DNA of 64,000 nt. It comes from Pseudomonas putida (GTDB lineage Bacteria > Pseudomonadota > Gammaproteobacteria > Pseudomonadales > Pseudomonadaceae). The first letter of the stretch is position 1. Each line of letters begins with the position of its first letter. This document shows positions 26,843 to 35,651 of the stretch, piece by piece. The position numbers were made by a program, and so were the translations under genes. The stretch spans positions 62,001-126,000 of the forward strand of contig NZ_JANHLK010000012.1 in NCBI RefSeq assembly GCF_028682635.1, given 5' to 3'. Below the pieces are notes generated by a model. The model was not told where the DNA came from, ran no database searches, and saw only the letters and a program-made list of their open reading frames with translations.

Positions 26843-27075
26843 GGCACAGATGCTCCGGGCAGTGCGAGAGAAGAACGCAAGACAAACGGGTTACCCGACC
26901 AATCGGTTAGTGGGCAGCCGACCAGCGGGTGATATAAAGACAACCCCAAAGGGCCCGAAGCCCCTTGAGCGCCGTGGCGCGTAGGTTTCGAGCATTTACG
27001 GAAGTCGTTTTTTTCGCCGCTACGCGTCGGAAAACTCTGTAGGCAGCGACGATTTGTCGCAGATCTTATTCTTTG

Positions 27076-27095
27076 TTGATTGAACGTTCAATCAA
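27076..27095. promoter_or_regulatory. Perfect 20-bp palindrome, candidate BetI operator
   Basis: TTGATTGAACGTTCAATCAA is a perfect inverted repeat 71 bases before the betI start, in the betT-betI divergent region. BetI is a choline-responsive TetR-type repressor of the bet genes, and TetR operators have this form. The first six bases (TTGATT) also serve as a possible -35 element with an AAAATA-like -10 around 27099, so repression by promoter occlusion is plausible. Assignment to BetI is inferred from position. Confidence 0.75.
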
Positions 27096-27165
27096 AACAA
27101 AATAGACTGGCCCTCAATCCGATAGACGTCCTGCGTCTGCCGGAAGGCCTAAGGAGATGTGCAAG

Positions 27166-27759
27166 ATGCCCAAGGTCGGTATGCAACCCATCCGTCGCCA
27201 GCAGTTGATCGAAGCCACATTGCTGGCGGTCGACCAGGTCGGAATGGGGGACGCCAGCATTGCGCTGATCGCCCGTTTGGCCGGTGTCTCGAATGGCATC
27301 ATCAGTCACTACTTTCAGGACAAGAATGGCCTGATCGCCGCCACCATGGGGTACTTGATGACTGTGCTGAGCGAGAACGTCACCGCGCGCCGACTGGCGC
27401 TGACAGATGACAGCCCGCGGGCGCATCTGCAGGTGATCATCGAAGGCAACTTCGACGCCAGCCAGGTCAATGGCCCGGCAATGAAAACCTGGCTGGCCTT
27501 TTGGGCCACCAGCATGCACCAGCCGTCTTTGCACAGGTTGCAGCGGATCAACGATCACCGTCTGTATTCCAACCTGTGCTGCCAGTTCCGCCGCGTGTTG
27601 CCGCTCGATGAGGCGCGCACCGCCGCCCGGGGCCTGGCAGCGTTGATTGACGGCTTGTGGTTGCGCGGCGCGCTGTCGGGAGATGCTTTCGACACCGGGC
27701 AGGCACAACAGATCGCTTACGAATACATGGATATCCAACTGGCCAAGCGGGTGAGTTAG
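27166..27759 (+). CDS. betI: Choline-responsive repressor BetI (TetR family)
   Basis: Protein of 197 residues, the usual BetI length. I use the ATG at 27166 ([19 protein letters not shown]), with AAGGAG eleven bases upstream; an ATG at 27157 is too close to it. The N-terminal HTH is clear ([21 protein letters not shown]), followed by the ligand-binding helical domain ([19 protein letters not shown]). It represses betIBA in the absence of choline. Homologue of PA5374. Confidence 0.95.
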   Translation: MPKVGMQPIRRQQLIEATLLAVDQVGMGDASIALIARLAGVSNGIISHYFQDKNGLIAATMGYLMTVLSENVTARRLALTDDSPRAHLQVIIEGNFDASQVNGPAMKTWLAFWATSMHQPSLHRLQRINDHRLYSNLCCQFRRVLPLDEARTAARGLAALIDGLWLRGALSGDAFDTGQAQQIAYEYMDIQLAKRVS

Positions 27760-27821
27760 AGCACATATAGAACGCTCGACATCCGCACCGTGCCAACAAC
27801 CAATGCACTTGCGAGGACTTT

Positions 27822-29294
27822 ATGGCCCGTTTCGAACTGCAAAAACTCTACATCGACGGCGGCTACAGCGACGCTGGCAGCGACGCCACTTTCGAAGCCA
27901 TCAACCCGGCTAACGGTGAAGTCCTCGCAAAAGTACAACGCGCTACGAAGGAAGACGTCGAGCGCGCTGTGGTCAGCGCCGAAAAGGGCCAGAAAATCTG
28001 GGCCGCGATGACCGCCATGGAGCGTTCGCGCATCCTGCGTCGCGCCGTGGACATCCTGCGCGAGCGCAACGATGAACTGGCCGCCCTGGAAACCCTGGAC
28101 ACCGGCAAGTCGTACTCCGAAACCCGCTACGTCGACATCGTTACCGGCGCGGACGTGCTGGAGTACTACGCAGGCCTGGTTCCGGCCATCGAAGGCGAGC
28201 AGATTCCGCTGCGCACCACCTCGTTCGTCTACACCCGTCGCGAGCCGCTGGGCGTCGTGGCCGGTATCGGCGCGTGGAACTACCCGATCCAGATCGCCCT
28301 GTGGAAATCCGCACCGGCCCTGGCGGCCGGTAACGCGATGATCTTCAAGCCAAGCGAAGTCACCTCGCTGACCACCCTGAAACTGGCCGAGATCTACACC
28401 GAAGCCGGCCTGCCAGCAGGCGTGTTCAACGTCCTGACCGGCAGCGGCCGCGAAGTCGGCACCTGGCTGACCGAGCACCCGCGCATCGAGAAAGTCTCGT
28501 TCACCGGCGGCACCGACACCGGCAAGAAAGTCATGGCCAGCGCTTCGAGCTCTTCGCTGAAAGACGTGACCATGGAACTGGGTGGCAAATCGCCGCTGAT
28601 CATCTGCGACGACGCCGACCTCGACCGCGCCGCCGACACCGCAATGATGGCCAACTTCTATAGCTCCGGTCAGGTCTGCACCAACGGCACCCGCGTGTTC
28701 GTGCCGGCGCACCTGAAAGCCGCTTTCGAAGCCAAGATCGTTGAGCGCGTTGCGCGCATTCGCGTCGGCAACCCGGAAGACGAAAACACCAACTTCGGCC
28801 CGCTGGTCAGCTTCGCCCACATGGAAAGCGTGCTGGGCTACATCGCCAAGGGCAAGGAAGAAGGTGCACGCCTGCTGTGCGGCGGCGAGCGTCTGACCGA
28901 AGGCGAATTCGCCAAGGGCGCGTTCGTTGCGCCGACCGTGTTCACCGACTGCAGCGATGACATGACCATCGTGCGTGAAGAAATCTTTGGCCCGGTGATG
29001 GCGATCCTCTCCTACGAGACCGAAGAAGAAGTGATCCGCCGTGCCAACGACACCGACTTCGGCCTGGCCGCCGGTATCGTCACCAAGGACCTGAACCGCG
29101 CCCACCGCGTGATTCATCAACTGGAAGCCGGTATCTGCTGGATCAACGCCTGGGGCGAGTCCGACGCGAAGATGCCGGTTGGCGGCTACAAGCAGTCGGG
29201 TGTTGGCCGTGAGAACGGCATCAGCTCGCTGAACAACTTCACCCGCATCAAATCGGTACAGGTCGAGCTGGGCGATTACGTCTCGGTGTTCTAA
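27822..29294 (+). CDS. betB: Betaine aldehyde dehydrogenase BetB
   Basis: Protein of 490 residues. Catalytic motifs are intact: [16 protein letters not shown] (Glu), [15 protein letters not shown] (nucleophile Cys) and the NAD site [12 protein letters not shown]. It oxidises betaine aldehyde to glycine betaine with NAD(P)+. GAGGA precedes the ATG. It follows betI by 62 bases and is separated from betA by a hybrid REPIN. PA5373 homologue. Confidence 0.96.
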   Translation: MARFELQKLYIDGGYSDAGSDATFEAINPANGEVLAKVQRATKEDVERAVVSAEKGQKIWAAMTAMERSRILRRAVDILRERNDELAALETLDTGKSYSETRYVDIVTGADVLEYYAGLVPAIEGEQIPLRTTSFVYTRREPLGVVAGIGAWNYPIQIALWKSAPALAAGNAMIFKPSEVTSLTTLKLAEIYTEAGLPAGVFNVLTGSGREVGTWLTEHPRIEKVSFTGGTDTGKKVMASASSSSLKDVTMELGGKSPLIICDDADLDRAADTAMMANFYSSGQVCTNGTRVFVPAHLKAAFEAKIVERVARIRVGNPEDENTNFGPLVSFAHMESVLGYIAKGKEEGARLLCGGERLTEGEFAKGAFVAPTVFTDCSDDMTIVREEIFGPVMAILSYETEEEVIRRANDTDFGLAAGIVTKDLNRAHRVIHQLEAGICWINAWGESDAKMPVGGYKQSGVGRENGISSLNNFTRIKSVQVELGDYVSVF

Positions 29295-29324
29295 CCCGGG
29301 TTTTGTATTGCCCTTGAGGCCGCT

Positions 29325-29387
29325 TTCGCTGGCAAGCCAGCTCCTACAGGGACAGCGCAATACCTGTGGGAGCCAGCCTGCTGGCGA
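29325..29387. repeat. Hybrid REP doublet between betB and betA
   Basis: The left half is a GCTGGCAAGCCAGCTCCTACA-type REP and the right half a GTGGGAGCCAGCCTGCTGGCGA-type REP. The two arms come from different subfamilies, unlike most other doublets here. Confidence 0.8.
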
Positions 29388-29445
29388 TCGAGTGCGCAGC
29401 ACTCGCCGAGGCCCGACCTGACCACTATCAAAGAGGGTGCATTCA

Positions 29446-31146
29446 ATGTCCCAAGAATTCGACTACATCATCATCGGTGCCGGCTCGGCCGGTAACACCC
29501 TGGCGACCCGTCTGACCGAAGACGCCGGCGTCACCGTCCTGCTGCTCGAAGCCGGTGGCCCGGACTACCGTTTCGACTTCCGCACGCAGATGCCGGCCGC
29601 CCTGGCGTTCCCGCTGCAAGGCCGTCGCTACAACTGGGCCTACGAAACCGATCCAGAGCCACACATGGACAATCGCCGGATGGAATGCGGTCGCGGCAAG
29701 GGCCTCGGTGGTTCCTCGCTGATCAACGGCATGTGCTACATCCGCGGCAATGCCATGGACTACGACGGCTGGGCGAAACTGCCAGGCCTGGAAGACTGGT
29801 CGTACCTGGACTGCCTGCCGTATTTCCGTAAAGCGGAAACCCGCGACATCGGCCCGAACGACTACCACGGTGGCGACGGTCCGGTCAGCGTGACCACACC
29901 GAAAGCCGGCAACAACCCGCTGTTCCACGCCATGGTTGATGCAGGCGTGCAGGCCGGTTACCCGCGCACCGAAGACTTGAACGGCTACCAGCAGGAAGGC
30001 TTCGGCCCGATGGACCGCACCGTGACCCCCAAAGGTCGTCGTGCCTCCACCGCCCGCGGTTACCTGGACGTGGCCAAGAAGCGTTCGACCCTGACCATCG
30101 TCACCCACGCCCTGACCGACAAGATCCTGTTCGACGGCAAGCGTGCGGTCGGCGTGCGTTACCTGGTCGGCGACGCCGAAGAGCGCGTTGAAGCCAAGGC
30201 GCGCAAGGAAGTGCTGTTGTGCTCCGGCGCCATCGCTTCGCCGCAGATCCTGCAACGCTCCGGCGTCGGCCCGGCCGAACTGCTGAACAAGCTCGACATT
30301 CCGGTGGTCCACGACCTGCCGGGCGTGGGTGAAAACCTGCAGGACCACCTTGAGCTGTACCTGCAATACGCTTGCACCCAACCGGTCTCGCTGTACCCGT
30401 CGCTGCTCTGGTACAACCAGCCGGCCATCGGTGCCGAGTGGCTGTTCAACGGCACCGGCATCGGCGCCAGCAACCAGTTCGAAGCCGGCGGTTTCATCCG
30501 TACCCGTCCGGAATTCGAATGGCCGAACATCCAATACCACTTCCTGCCGGTGGCGATTAACTACAACGGCAGCAACGGTGTGAAAGAACACGGCTTCCAG
30601 GCGCACATGGGCTCCATGCGTTCGCCAAGCCGCGGGCGCATCCAGGCCAAGTCCAAGGACCCGCGCCAGCACCCGAGCATCCTGTTCAACTACATGGCCA
30701 CCGAGCAGGACTGGCAGGAATTTCGCGATGGCATCCGCCTGACCCGTGAAATCATGCAGCAACCTGCGCTGGACGCCTTCCGTGGTCGCGAAATCAGCCC
30801 GGGCATCGAAGTGCAAACCGATGAGCAGCTGGACAAGTTCATCCGCGAACACGCCGAAACCGCGTTCCACCCGTCCTGCTCGTGCAAGATGGGCACCGAT
30901 GAAATGGCCGTGGTCGATGGCGAAGGTCGCGTGCATGGCATGCAAGGCCTGCGCGTGGTCGATGCCTCGATCATGCCGATCATCACCACCGGCAACCTGA
31001 ATGCGCCGACGATCATGATGGCCGAGAAAATCGCCGACAAGATCCGTGGCCGCCAGCCATTGCCGCGCAGCAAGGCCAACTACTACGTAGCGGGCGATGC
31101 GCCGGTGAAGGGCAAACCGATGCGTGAAGTGGGCCAGACGGCTTAA
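29446..31146 (+). CDS. betA: Choline dehydrogenase BetA
   Basis: Protein of 566 residues, a GMC flavoprotein. FAD motif [23 protein letters not shown] signatures ([36 protein letters not shown]) and the active-site His region ([31 protein letters not shown]). It oxidises choline to betaine aldehyde at the membrane, passing electrons to the respiratory chain. I use the ATG at 29446 with AGAGGG upstream. PA5372 homologue; last gene of betIBA, followed by a terminator. Confidence 0.96.
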   Translation: MSQEFDYIIIGAGSAGNTLATRLTEDAGVTVLLLEAGGPDYRFDFRTQMPAALAFPLQGRRYNWAYETDPEPHMDNRRMECGRGKGLGGSSLINGMCYIRGNAMDYDGWAKLPGLEDWSYLDCLPYFRKAETRDIGPNDYHGGDGPVSVTTPKAGNNPLFHAMVDAGVQAGYPRTEDLNGYQQEGFGPMDRTVTPKGRRASTARGYLDVAKKRSTLTIVTHALTDKILFDGKRAVGVRYLVGDAEERVEAKARKEVLLCSGAIASPQILQRSGVGPAELLNKLDIPVVHDLPGVGENLQDHLELYLQYACTQPVSLYPSLLWYNQPAIGAEWLFNGTGIGASNQFEAGGFIRTRPEFEWPNIQYHFLPVAINYNGSNGVKEHGFQAHMGSMRSPSRGRIQAKSKDPRQHPSILFNYMATEQDWQEFRDGIRLTREIMQQPALDAFRGREISPGIEVQTDEQLDKFIREHAETAFHPSCSCKMGTDEMAVVDGEGRVHGMQGLRVVDASIMPIITTGNLNAPTIMMAEKIADKIRGRQPLPRSKANYYVAGDAPVKGKPMREVGQTA

Positions 31147-31170
31147 CCACTAGCGAACTGGCTTCAAACA

Positions 31171-31205
31171 AAACCGTCAACCTTCCCGGGTTGTCGGTTT
31201 TTTTT
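31171..31205 (+). terminator. Terminator of betIBA
   Basis: AAACCGTCAACC, short loop, GGTTGTCGGTTTTTTTT: a 12-bp stem with a single mismatch and a T-run, 25 bases after the betA stop. Confidence 0.88.
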
Positions 31206-31225
31206 GGCTAGCACATACTGCTTTA

Positions 31226-31364
31226 AACAAACAACAATCATCACAACAAGTAACTAAAAACAATTACAAACACTTCCACAAAACTCGCAACACATGTATT
31301 CACACTAACATAAAAACCTCCATTACTATCCGCGCCCCAATTCAATCGGACACGAGCAGTTTTA
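31226..31364 (+). promoter_or_regulatory. G-poor, CA-rich leader upstream of azlCD
   Basis: Between 31226 and 31325 the plus strand has only about three G residues, in a GC-rich genome. It contains two AANAANAA matches (AACAACAA near 31230; AAAAACAA near 31258), the type of site bound by Hfq with Crc in pseudomonad carbon catabolite repression. It precedes a 25-codon ORF and azlC. Whether it is an mRNA leader or a separate transcript cannot be decided here. Confidence 0.4.
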
Positions 31365-31442
31365 ATGGAAATCAAGGACATGCCTGATATCGACTACCCC
31401 AAGGTCCTAAGTTATTTCAGAGACAACGGGGTGGTTCATTGA
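31365..31442 (+). CDS. 25-codon ORF overlapping the azlC start (leader peptide candidate)
   Basis: ATG at 31365 opens a frame of 25 codons (MEIKDMPDIDYPKVLSYF onward), ending in a TGA that overlaps the azlC ATG (TGATG). That arrangement favours translational coupling. The peptide is charged and soluble-looking, with no run of branched-chain codons, so a classic attenuator for leucine, isoleucine or valine is not supported. The ribosome site is weak. Confidence 0.4.
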   Translation: MEIKDMPDIDYPKVLSYFRDNGVVH

Positions 31443-32167
31443 TGGGGACTCCGGATGTATCGATTCGCTCTTCGGCCAGCAACGTTTTTATTGAAGGTGC
31501 ACGGGACGCGATCACGTTTGGCGTTGCGTTCATTTTCCTGTACTTATCCATAGGTGTTTTAAGCGCGACACAATCATTATCACTGAGCCAAGCGCTCGCA
31601 ACGACCCTGTTGATATTTTCCACCCCGCTGCAGTTTTTGCTGATACAAAGCTATAACGACGGATGGATATTGCTCCCCATCATCGTTGCACTCAATGCTC
31701 GTTTCGTGCTGCTCTCCGCGACACTGGCACCTTATATAAGGAGCACTTCAACCACGAAAACCATGGCGTCCCTGATCCTCATCACTCCTTCGATATTCAC
31801 AGGCTGCCTTACTCGATTCAAGCGGAAAACCGATCGCCCCTTCACTTACATGATAGGCCTTGGCATCCCAATATTTGGTGTATCGGTTATCTGTACCTAC
31901 ATCGGTTTCGTCGCCGGTGCAGGACTTACCTCACCGGTCATCTATGCTGCGATGACACTGCTATTACCCCTCCAATTTACAGCGTTGGCCGGCAAGCACT
32001 GGCCTCATTACGCGGAAGTATCAAGTTATTGGCTGGGCTTTGTCGGTGCACCATTGCTGATCTATCTATTCAAGGATTACAGCTTGCTCTGCACGCCTTT
32101 TATAATTGGCGGACTGGTCGTACTCATCGAAAACAATTACAAAAAACGAGGCAACGTAGCTTCATGA
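31442..32167 (+). CDS. azlC: AzlC-family branched-chain amino acid exporter, large subunit
   Basis: Protein of 241 residues with about seven membrane segments. The AzlC signature near the N-terminus (GARDAITFGVAFIFLYLSIGVL) is present, with LNARFVLLSATLAPYI in the middle. AzlC with AzlD exports branched-chain or related amino acids or analogues. Base composition and codon choice are clearly AT-richer than the neighbours, suggesting acquisition. The stop overlaps the azlD start by four bases (ATGA). Confidence 0.82.
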   Translation: MGTPDVSIRSSASNVFIEGARDAITFGVAFIFLYLSIGVLSATQSLSLSQALATTLLIFSTPLQFLLIQSYNDGWILLPIIVALNARFVLLSATLAPYIRSTSTTKTMASLILITPSIFTGCLTRFKRKTDRPFTYMIGLGIPIFGVSVICTYIGFVAGAGLTSPVIYAAMTLLLPLQFTALAGKHWPHYAEVSSYWLGFVGAPLLIYLFKDYSLLCTPFIIGGLVVLIENNYKKRGNVAS

Positions 32168-32508
32168 CAATCTGGCTTCTTATTGCATTCTCCGCCGTTA
32201 CCGCCTTTGCATTTCGTGCCCTGCCCTTTGCCTTCAAAAACAGCACTGCGCTCACCCGAACCCAGGGTTCCTTTTATCGGTTCATCAGCTACAGCGCGCA
32301 AGCCATGTTGGGGGTCATCATCTACGACACCGCGTTCAACAAGATGGATGCGCTTACGCTGATAAGGCAGTTTCAGATGATGGATGCAGTGAAGCTGTTC
32401 TTGCTGGTGGGCACCTTCATTGCGGTCGTCAAAACAAAAAAAATCCTGCCTTCTTTCTTTGCAAGCCTGTTCATTTATGTGGCAGCGTTCGCCTACCTGA
32501 GCGCTTGA
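32164..32508 (+). CDS. azlD: AzlD-family exporter, small subunit
   Basis: Protein of 114 residues with four predicted membrane helices (MTIWLLIAFSAVTAFAFRALPF; LFLLVGTFIAVV; SFFASLFIYVAAFAYLSA). Typical AzlD length and position. Its ATG overlaps the azlC stop, so expression is coupled. It shares the low GC of azlC. A decayed REP half lies just downstream (about 32538-32560). Confidence 0.82.
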   Translation: MTIWLLIAFSAVTAFAFRALPFAFKNSTALTRTQGSFYRFISYSAQAMLGVIIYDTAFNKMDALTLIRQFQMMDAVKLFLLVGTFIAVVKTKKILPSFFASLFIYVAAFAYLSA

Positions 32509-32736
32509 AAACAGCGCCTTGACTGACAGAGGGATTGATCGCGAGCAAGCCGCAATGGGGTGTTCGCGAACTTCAATCGTCAGCAAACCTGTCACGCGTC
32601 CTCTGCAGTGCGCAATTCCCCCCCCCGCCATCCGCCCTTGATCCTCCCCACGCACAGGCCTACTCTAGTGCCGCGCAATCGCTTCATCCCCTCGCCGCAC
32701 CGCTGCACCGCCACTCCATACCAAGGAGGTTCCCGA

Positions 32737-34179
32737 ATGTTCGATTTCCACCCCCAGCTCAAGCAGCGCTTTGCTGCCTTGCGCACGGGCGCCGAATTCT
32801 TTTCCCTGCGTTATGTGCGCGAGTCCGGCCAGTACCTGTCGGTGCGCAAGAACGTCGCCGAACCGCCGAGCCTGAGCCGCGACGAAGGGGCGATGCTGAC
32901 CGTGCGGGTCAATGGCGTGGAAGCCTATGCCGCCACCAACGATCTGTCGCAACAGGGCCTGCAAGCTGCCCTTGAGCGCGCCGAACAGCAGGCGCGCCGG
33001 CTCAAGCCTCACGCCTTGCTGGATCTGCGCGACCAGGCGGTATCCAGCGACCGTGCCGATTATTTCTCGCCGAACCTCGACCAGCCCTTCCCGGCCCTGA
33101 GCGACTGTTACGCCTTGCTCAGCGCCGAATCCGCCGCCGTGCCCAAGGACGAACGCCTGGTGAGCTGGCAGGTCAGCATCGGCATCACCCACGTCGAGCA
33201 GATCTACCTCAACAGCGCCGGCGCCGAACTGCGACAGGCCCAGCGCTTCGTCTACCCGGGCCTCGATGTCACCGCCTACGACGGCAACGACAGCCAGACC
33301 CGCACACTCGGCCGGGAAAACTTCGGTCAGCAGGGTGGCTTCGATGTCATCAGCCGCTGCGGACTGATCGGCGCAGGGGTGAAAATTGCCGATCAGGCGC
33401 TGCAATTGCTGCTGGCACCCAACACGCCGCAAGGTCCGCGCGACCTGCTGCTGATGCCCGACCAGATGATGCTGCAGATCCACGAATCCATCGGCCACCC
33501 GCTGGAACTGGACCGCATCCTCGGGGATGAGCGTAATTATGCCGGCACCAGCTTCGTCAAGGCCGGCGACTTCGGCCATCTGCAGTACGGCTCGCCATTG
33601 TTGAACGTGACGTTCGATCCCGATATCCCGGAACAGCTCGCCAGCTACGGCCATGACGACGACGGCACGGCCGCCAGCAAGCAGTTCCTGATTCGCCAAG
33701 GCCTGCTGCTGCGCCCCTTGGGCGGTGCACTCTCGCAGTTCCGCGCCGGCCTCGACGGGGTCGCCAACAGCCGCGCCTGCGGCTGGAACCGCCCACCGAT
33801 CGACCGCATGGCCAACCTCAACATCGAGCCTGGCGACCAGCCGCTCGAGCAACTGATCGGCAACATCGAACACGGCATCCTGATGAGCACCAACCGCTCA
33901 TGGTCCATCGACGATGCGCGCAACAAGTTCCAGTTCGGTTGCGAATGGGGCCAGTTGATCGAAAACGGCGAACTCAAGGGCGTGGTGAAGAACCCGAACT
34001 ACCGGGCCATTTCCGCGCAGTTCTGGAAGAGCCTCAGCGCGGTCGGCGATGCCAGCACCTTCAAGGTCCTGGGCACACCGAACTGTGGCAAGGGCGAACC
34101 GAATCAAGTGATCCGCGTGGGCCATGCCTCGCCAGCCTGCGTGTTCAGCAACGTTGATGTATTTGGGGGAGACAGCTGA
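32737..34179 (+). CDS. TldD-type metalloprotease
   Basis: Protein of 480 residues with the TldD zinc motif HESIGH (in MLQIHESIGHPLELDRILGDE) and the C-terminal conserved region (MSTNRSWSIDDARNKFQFGCEWG). A perfect AAGGAGGT ribosome site precedes the ATG. TldD with TldE/PmbA forms a heterodimeric peptidase that matures microcins or degrades CcdA-like peptides in E. coli. This looks like an additional, divergent pair rather than the housekeeping tldD-pmbA. Its stop overlaps the next start. Substrate unknown. Confidence 0.85.
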   Translation: MFDFHPQLKQRFAALRTGAEFFSLRYVRESGQYLSVRKNVAEPPSLSRDEGAMLTVRVNGVEAYAATNDLSQQGLQAALERAEQQARRLKPHALLDLRDQAVSSDRADYFSPNLDQPFPALSDCYALLSAESAAVPKDERLVSWQVSIGITHVEQIYLNSAGAELRQAQRFVYPGLDVTAYDGNDSQTRTLGRENFGQQGGFDVISRCGLIGAGVKIADQALQLLLAPNTPQGPRDLLLMPDQMMLQIHESIGHPLELDRILGDERNYAGTSFVKAGDFGHLQYGSPLLNVTFDPDIPEQLASYGHDDDGTAASKQFLIRQGLLLRPLGGALSQFRAGLDGVANSRACGWNRPPIDRMANLNIEPGDQPLEQLIGNIEHGILMSTNRSWSIDDARNKFQFGCEWGQLIENGELKGVVKNPNYRAISAQFWKSLSAVGDASTFKVLGTPNCGKGEPNQVIRVGHASPACVFSNVDVFGGDS

Positions 34180-35516
34180 TGACTACGTCGAAAGCCCAGG
34201 CCGAGTCGTTCAAGGCATTGGTCGCCGAATTACGCGAAGCGCTGCACGAATCGGAACAGTTCACCCTCAGCTACGCCGCCGAATCCTCGGCCTTCGTGCG
34301 CTTCAACCACGCCAAGGTGCGTCAGGCCGGGCAGGTGCAACAGGCGAGCATCGGTTTGAAACTGATCAACGATGGCCGCCACGCCGACCTGCAGATCACC
34401 CTGGCGGGCGACCCTGCAGTCGACTGTCAGCGCCTGGCGGAAGGCCTGCAACAGTTGCGCGAAACCTTGCCGCTGCTGCCCCAGGACCCGTACCTGCTGC
34501 TCAACCACAACGGTTGGCAAAGCAAAAACGTGCAGGAGCATCCGCTGCCGGACACCGAGCAAGTGGTCGCAGAAATCACCCAGGCCGCCGAAGGCCTGGA
34601 CCTGGTCGGATTCTATGCCGCCGGGCCGATCAGCCGTGGTTTCGCCAGCTCCGCCGGGGCGTTCGGCTGGCACCAGGCCAACAGTTTCAACTTCGACTTC
34701 AGCCTGTTCCATGAGAACGGCCAGGCGGTGAAGGCCAGCTATGCCGGACACGACTGGAACAGCGCAGGCTTTGCCAAACGCTTCCAGCAGGCACGTGAGC
34801 AGCTTGAATACCTCGGACGGCCGCTGCGTACCCTGGCCCCAGGCCAATACCGCGCCTACCTGGCGCCCGCCGCGTTGGAAGAGATCATGGGCATGCTGTG
34901 CTGGGGTGGCTTTTCGGCACAGTCGATCGCCAGCAAAAGCAGCCCGCTGCAGAAGCTCTACGGGGGCGACCAGGCGTTCAGCCCGCTGGTTTCGCTGGAT
35001 GAAAAGGTCAGCGGCTCGCTGAGCCCGGCGTTCTCCGACGAAGGTTATCCGCGCAGCGATCTGGGCTTGATTGTCGAAGGCCGGGCCGGTGCGCAACTGG
35101 TGGGTTCACGCAGCGCCGCCGAATACGGCTTGACCGCCAACGGCGCCAGCGGCGGGGAATCGCCGACGGCCCTGAACATGCAGGCCGGGGATTTGCCAGA
35201 GGCACAGATCCTCAAGCAACTCGGTACCGGCCTGTACATCAGCAACCTGTGGTACCTGAACTTCTCGGATCAACCGGCAGCACGCCTGACCGGCATGACA
35301 CGCTTCGCAACCTTCTGGGTCGAGAACGGCGAGATCCAGGCACCGGTCAGCACCATGCGTTTCGACGACAGCGCCTACAGCCTGCTGGGTTCACAGCTGG
35401 AAGCGCTGACCGCGGAGCGCGAATTGCTCTTGTCGGCGAGCACCTACAGCCAGCGGGCGACGGCATCGGCGCTATTGCCGGGGGCGATCGTCCGGCGGCT
35501 GACGTTGACCCTGTAA
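34179..35516 (+). CDS. TldE/PmbA-type partner protease subunit
   Basis: Protein of 445 residues of the PmbA/TldE family (FTLSYAAESSAFVRFNHAKVRQAG; the conserved beta-rich C-terminal half with GLYISNLWYLNFSDQPAARLTGMTRFATFWVENGEI). It lacks the HExxxH zinc motif, as expected of the non-catalytic partner. It starts inside the stop of the TldD-type gene (CTGATGAC), so equal amounts of the two are likely. No small precursor-peptide gene is evident beside the pair. Confidence 0.85.
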   Translation: MTTSKAQAESFKALVAELREALHESEQFTLSYAAESSAFVRFNHAKVRQAGQVQQASIGLKLINDGRHADLQITLAGDPAVDCQRLAEGLQQLRETLPLLPQDPYLLLNHNGWQSKNVQEHPLPDTEQVVAEITQAAEGLDLVGFYAAGPISRGFASSAGAFGWHQANSFNFDFSLFHENGQAVKASYAGHDWNSAGFAKRFQQAREQLEYLGRPLRTLAPGQYRAYLAPAALEEIMGMLCWGGFSAQSIASKSSPLQKLYGGDQAFSPLVSLDEKVSGSLSPAFSDEGYPRSDLGLIVEGRAGAQLVGSRSAAEYGLTANGASGGESPTALNMQAGDLPEAQILKQLGTGLYISNLWYLNFSDQPAARLTGMTRFATFWVENGEIQAPVSTMRFDDSAYSLLGSQLEALTAERELLLSASTYSQRATASALLPGAIVRRLTLTL

Positions 35517-35528
35517 ACACAATCCCCC

Positions 35529-35618
35529 TGTGGGAGCGGGCTTGCTCGCGAAAGCGGTGGGTCATTCAGCATTGATGTTGAATGTGATGGCCCCTTCGCG
35601 AGCAAGCCCGCTCCCACA
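35529..35618. repeat. REP doublet downstream of the TldE-type gene
   Basis: Inverted copies of GTGGGAGCGGGCTTGCTCGCGA. The inner spacer (ATTGATGTTGAATGTGATGG) is the same as in the doublet near 38.6 kb, so the two are recent copies of one element. Confidence 0.93.
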
Positions 35619-35651
35619 GGGTTCGGTTCCCTGACCACCACAAGAGGTCCC

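Noticed and set aside
26895..26924. CCGACCA repeated 23 bp apart upstream of betT, considered as an operator
   Set aside because: Only seven bases repeat and the spacing is not a whole number of helical turns. The 20-bp palindrome nearby is a far better site.
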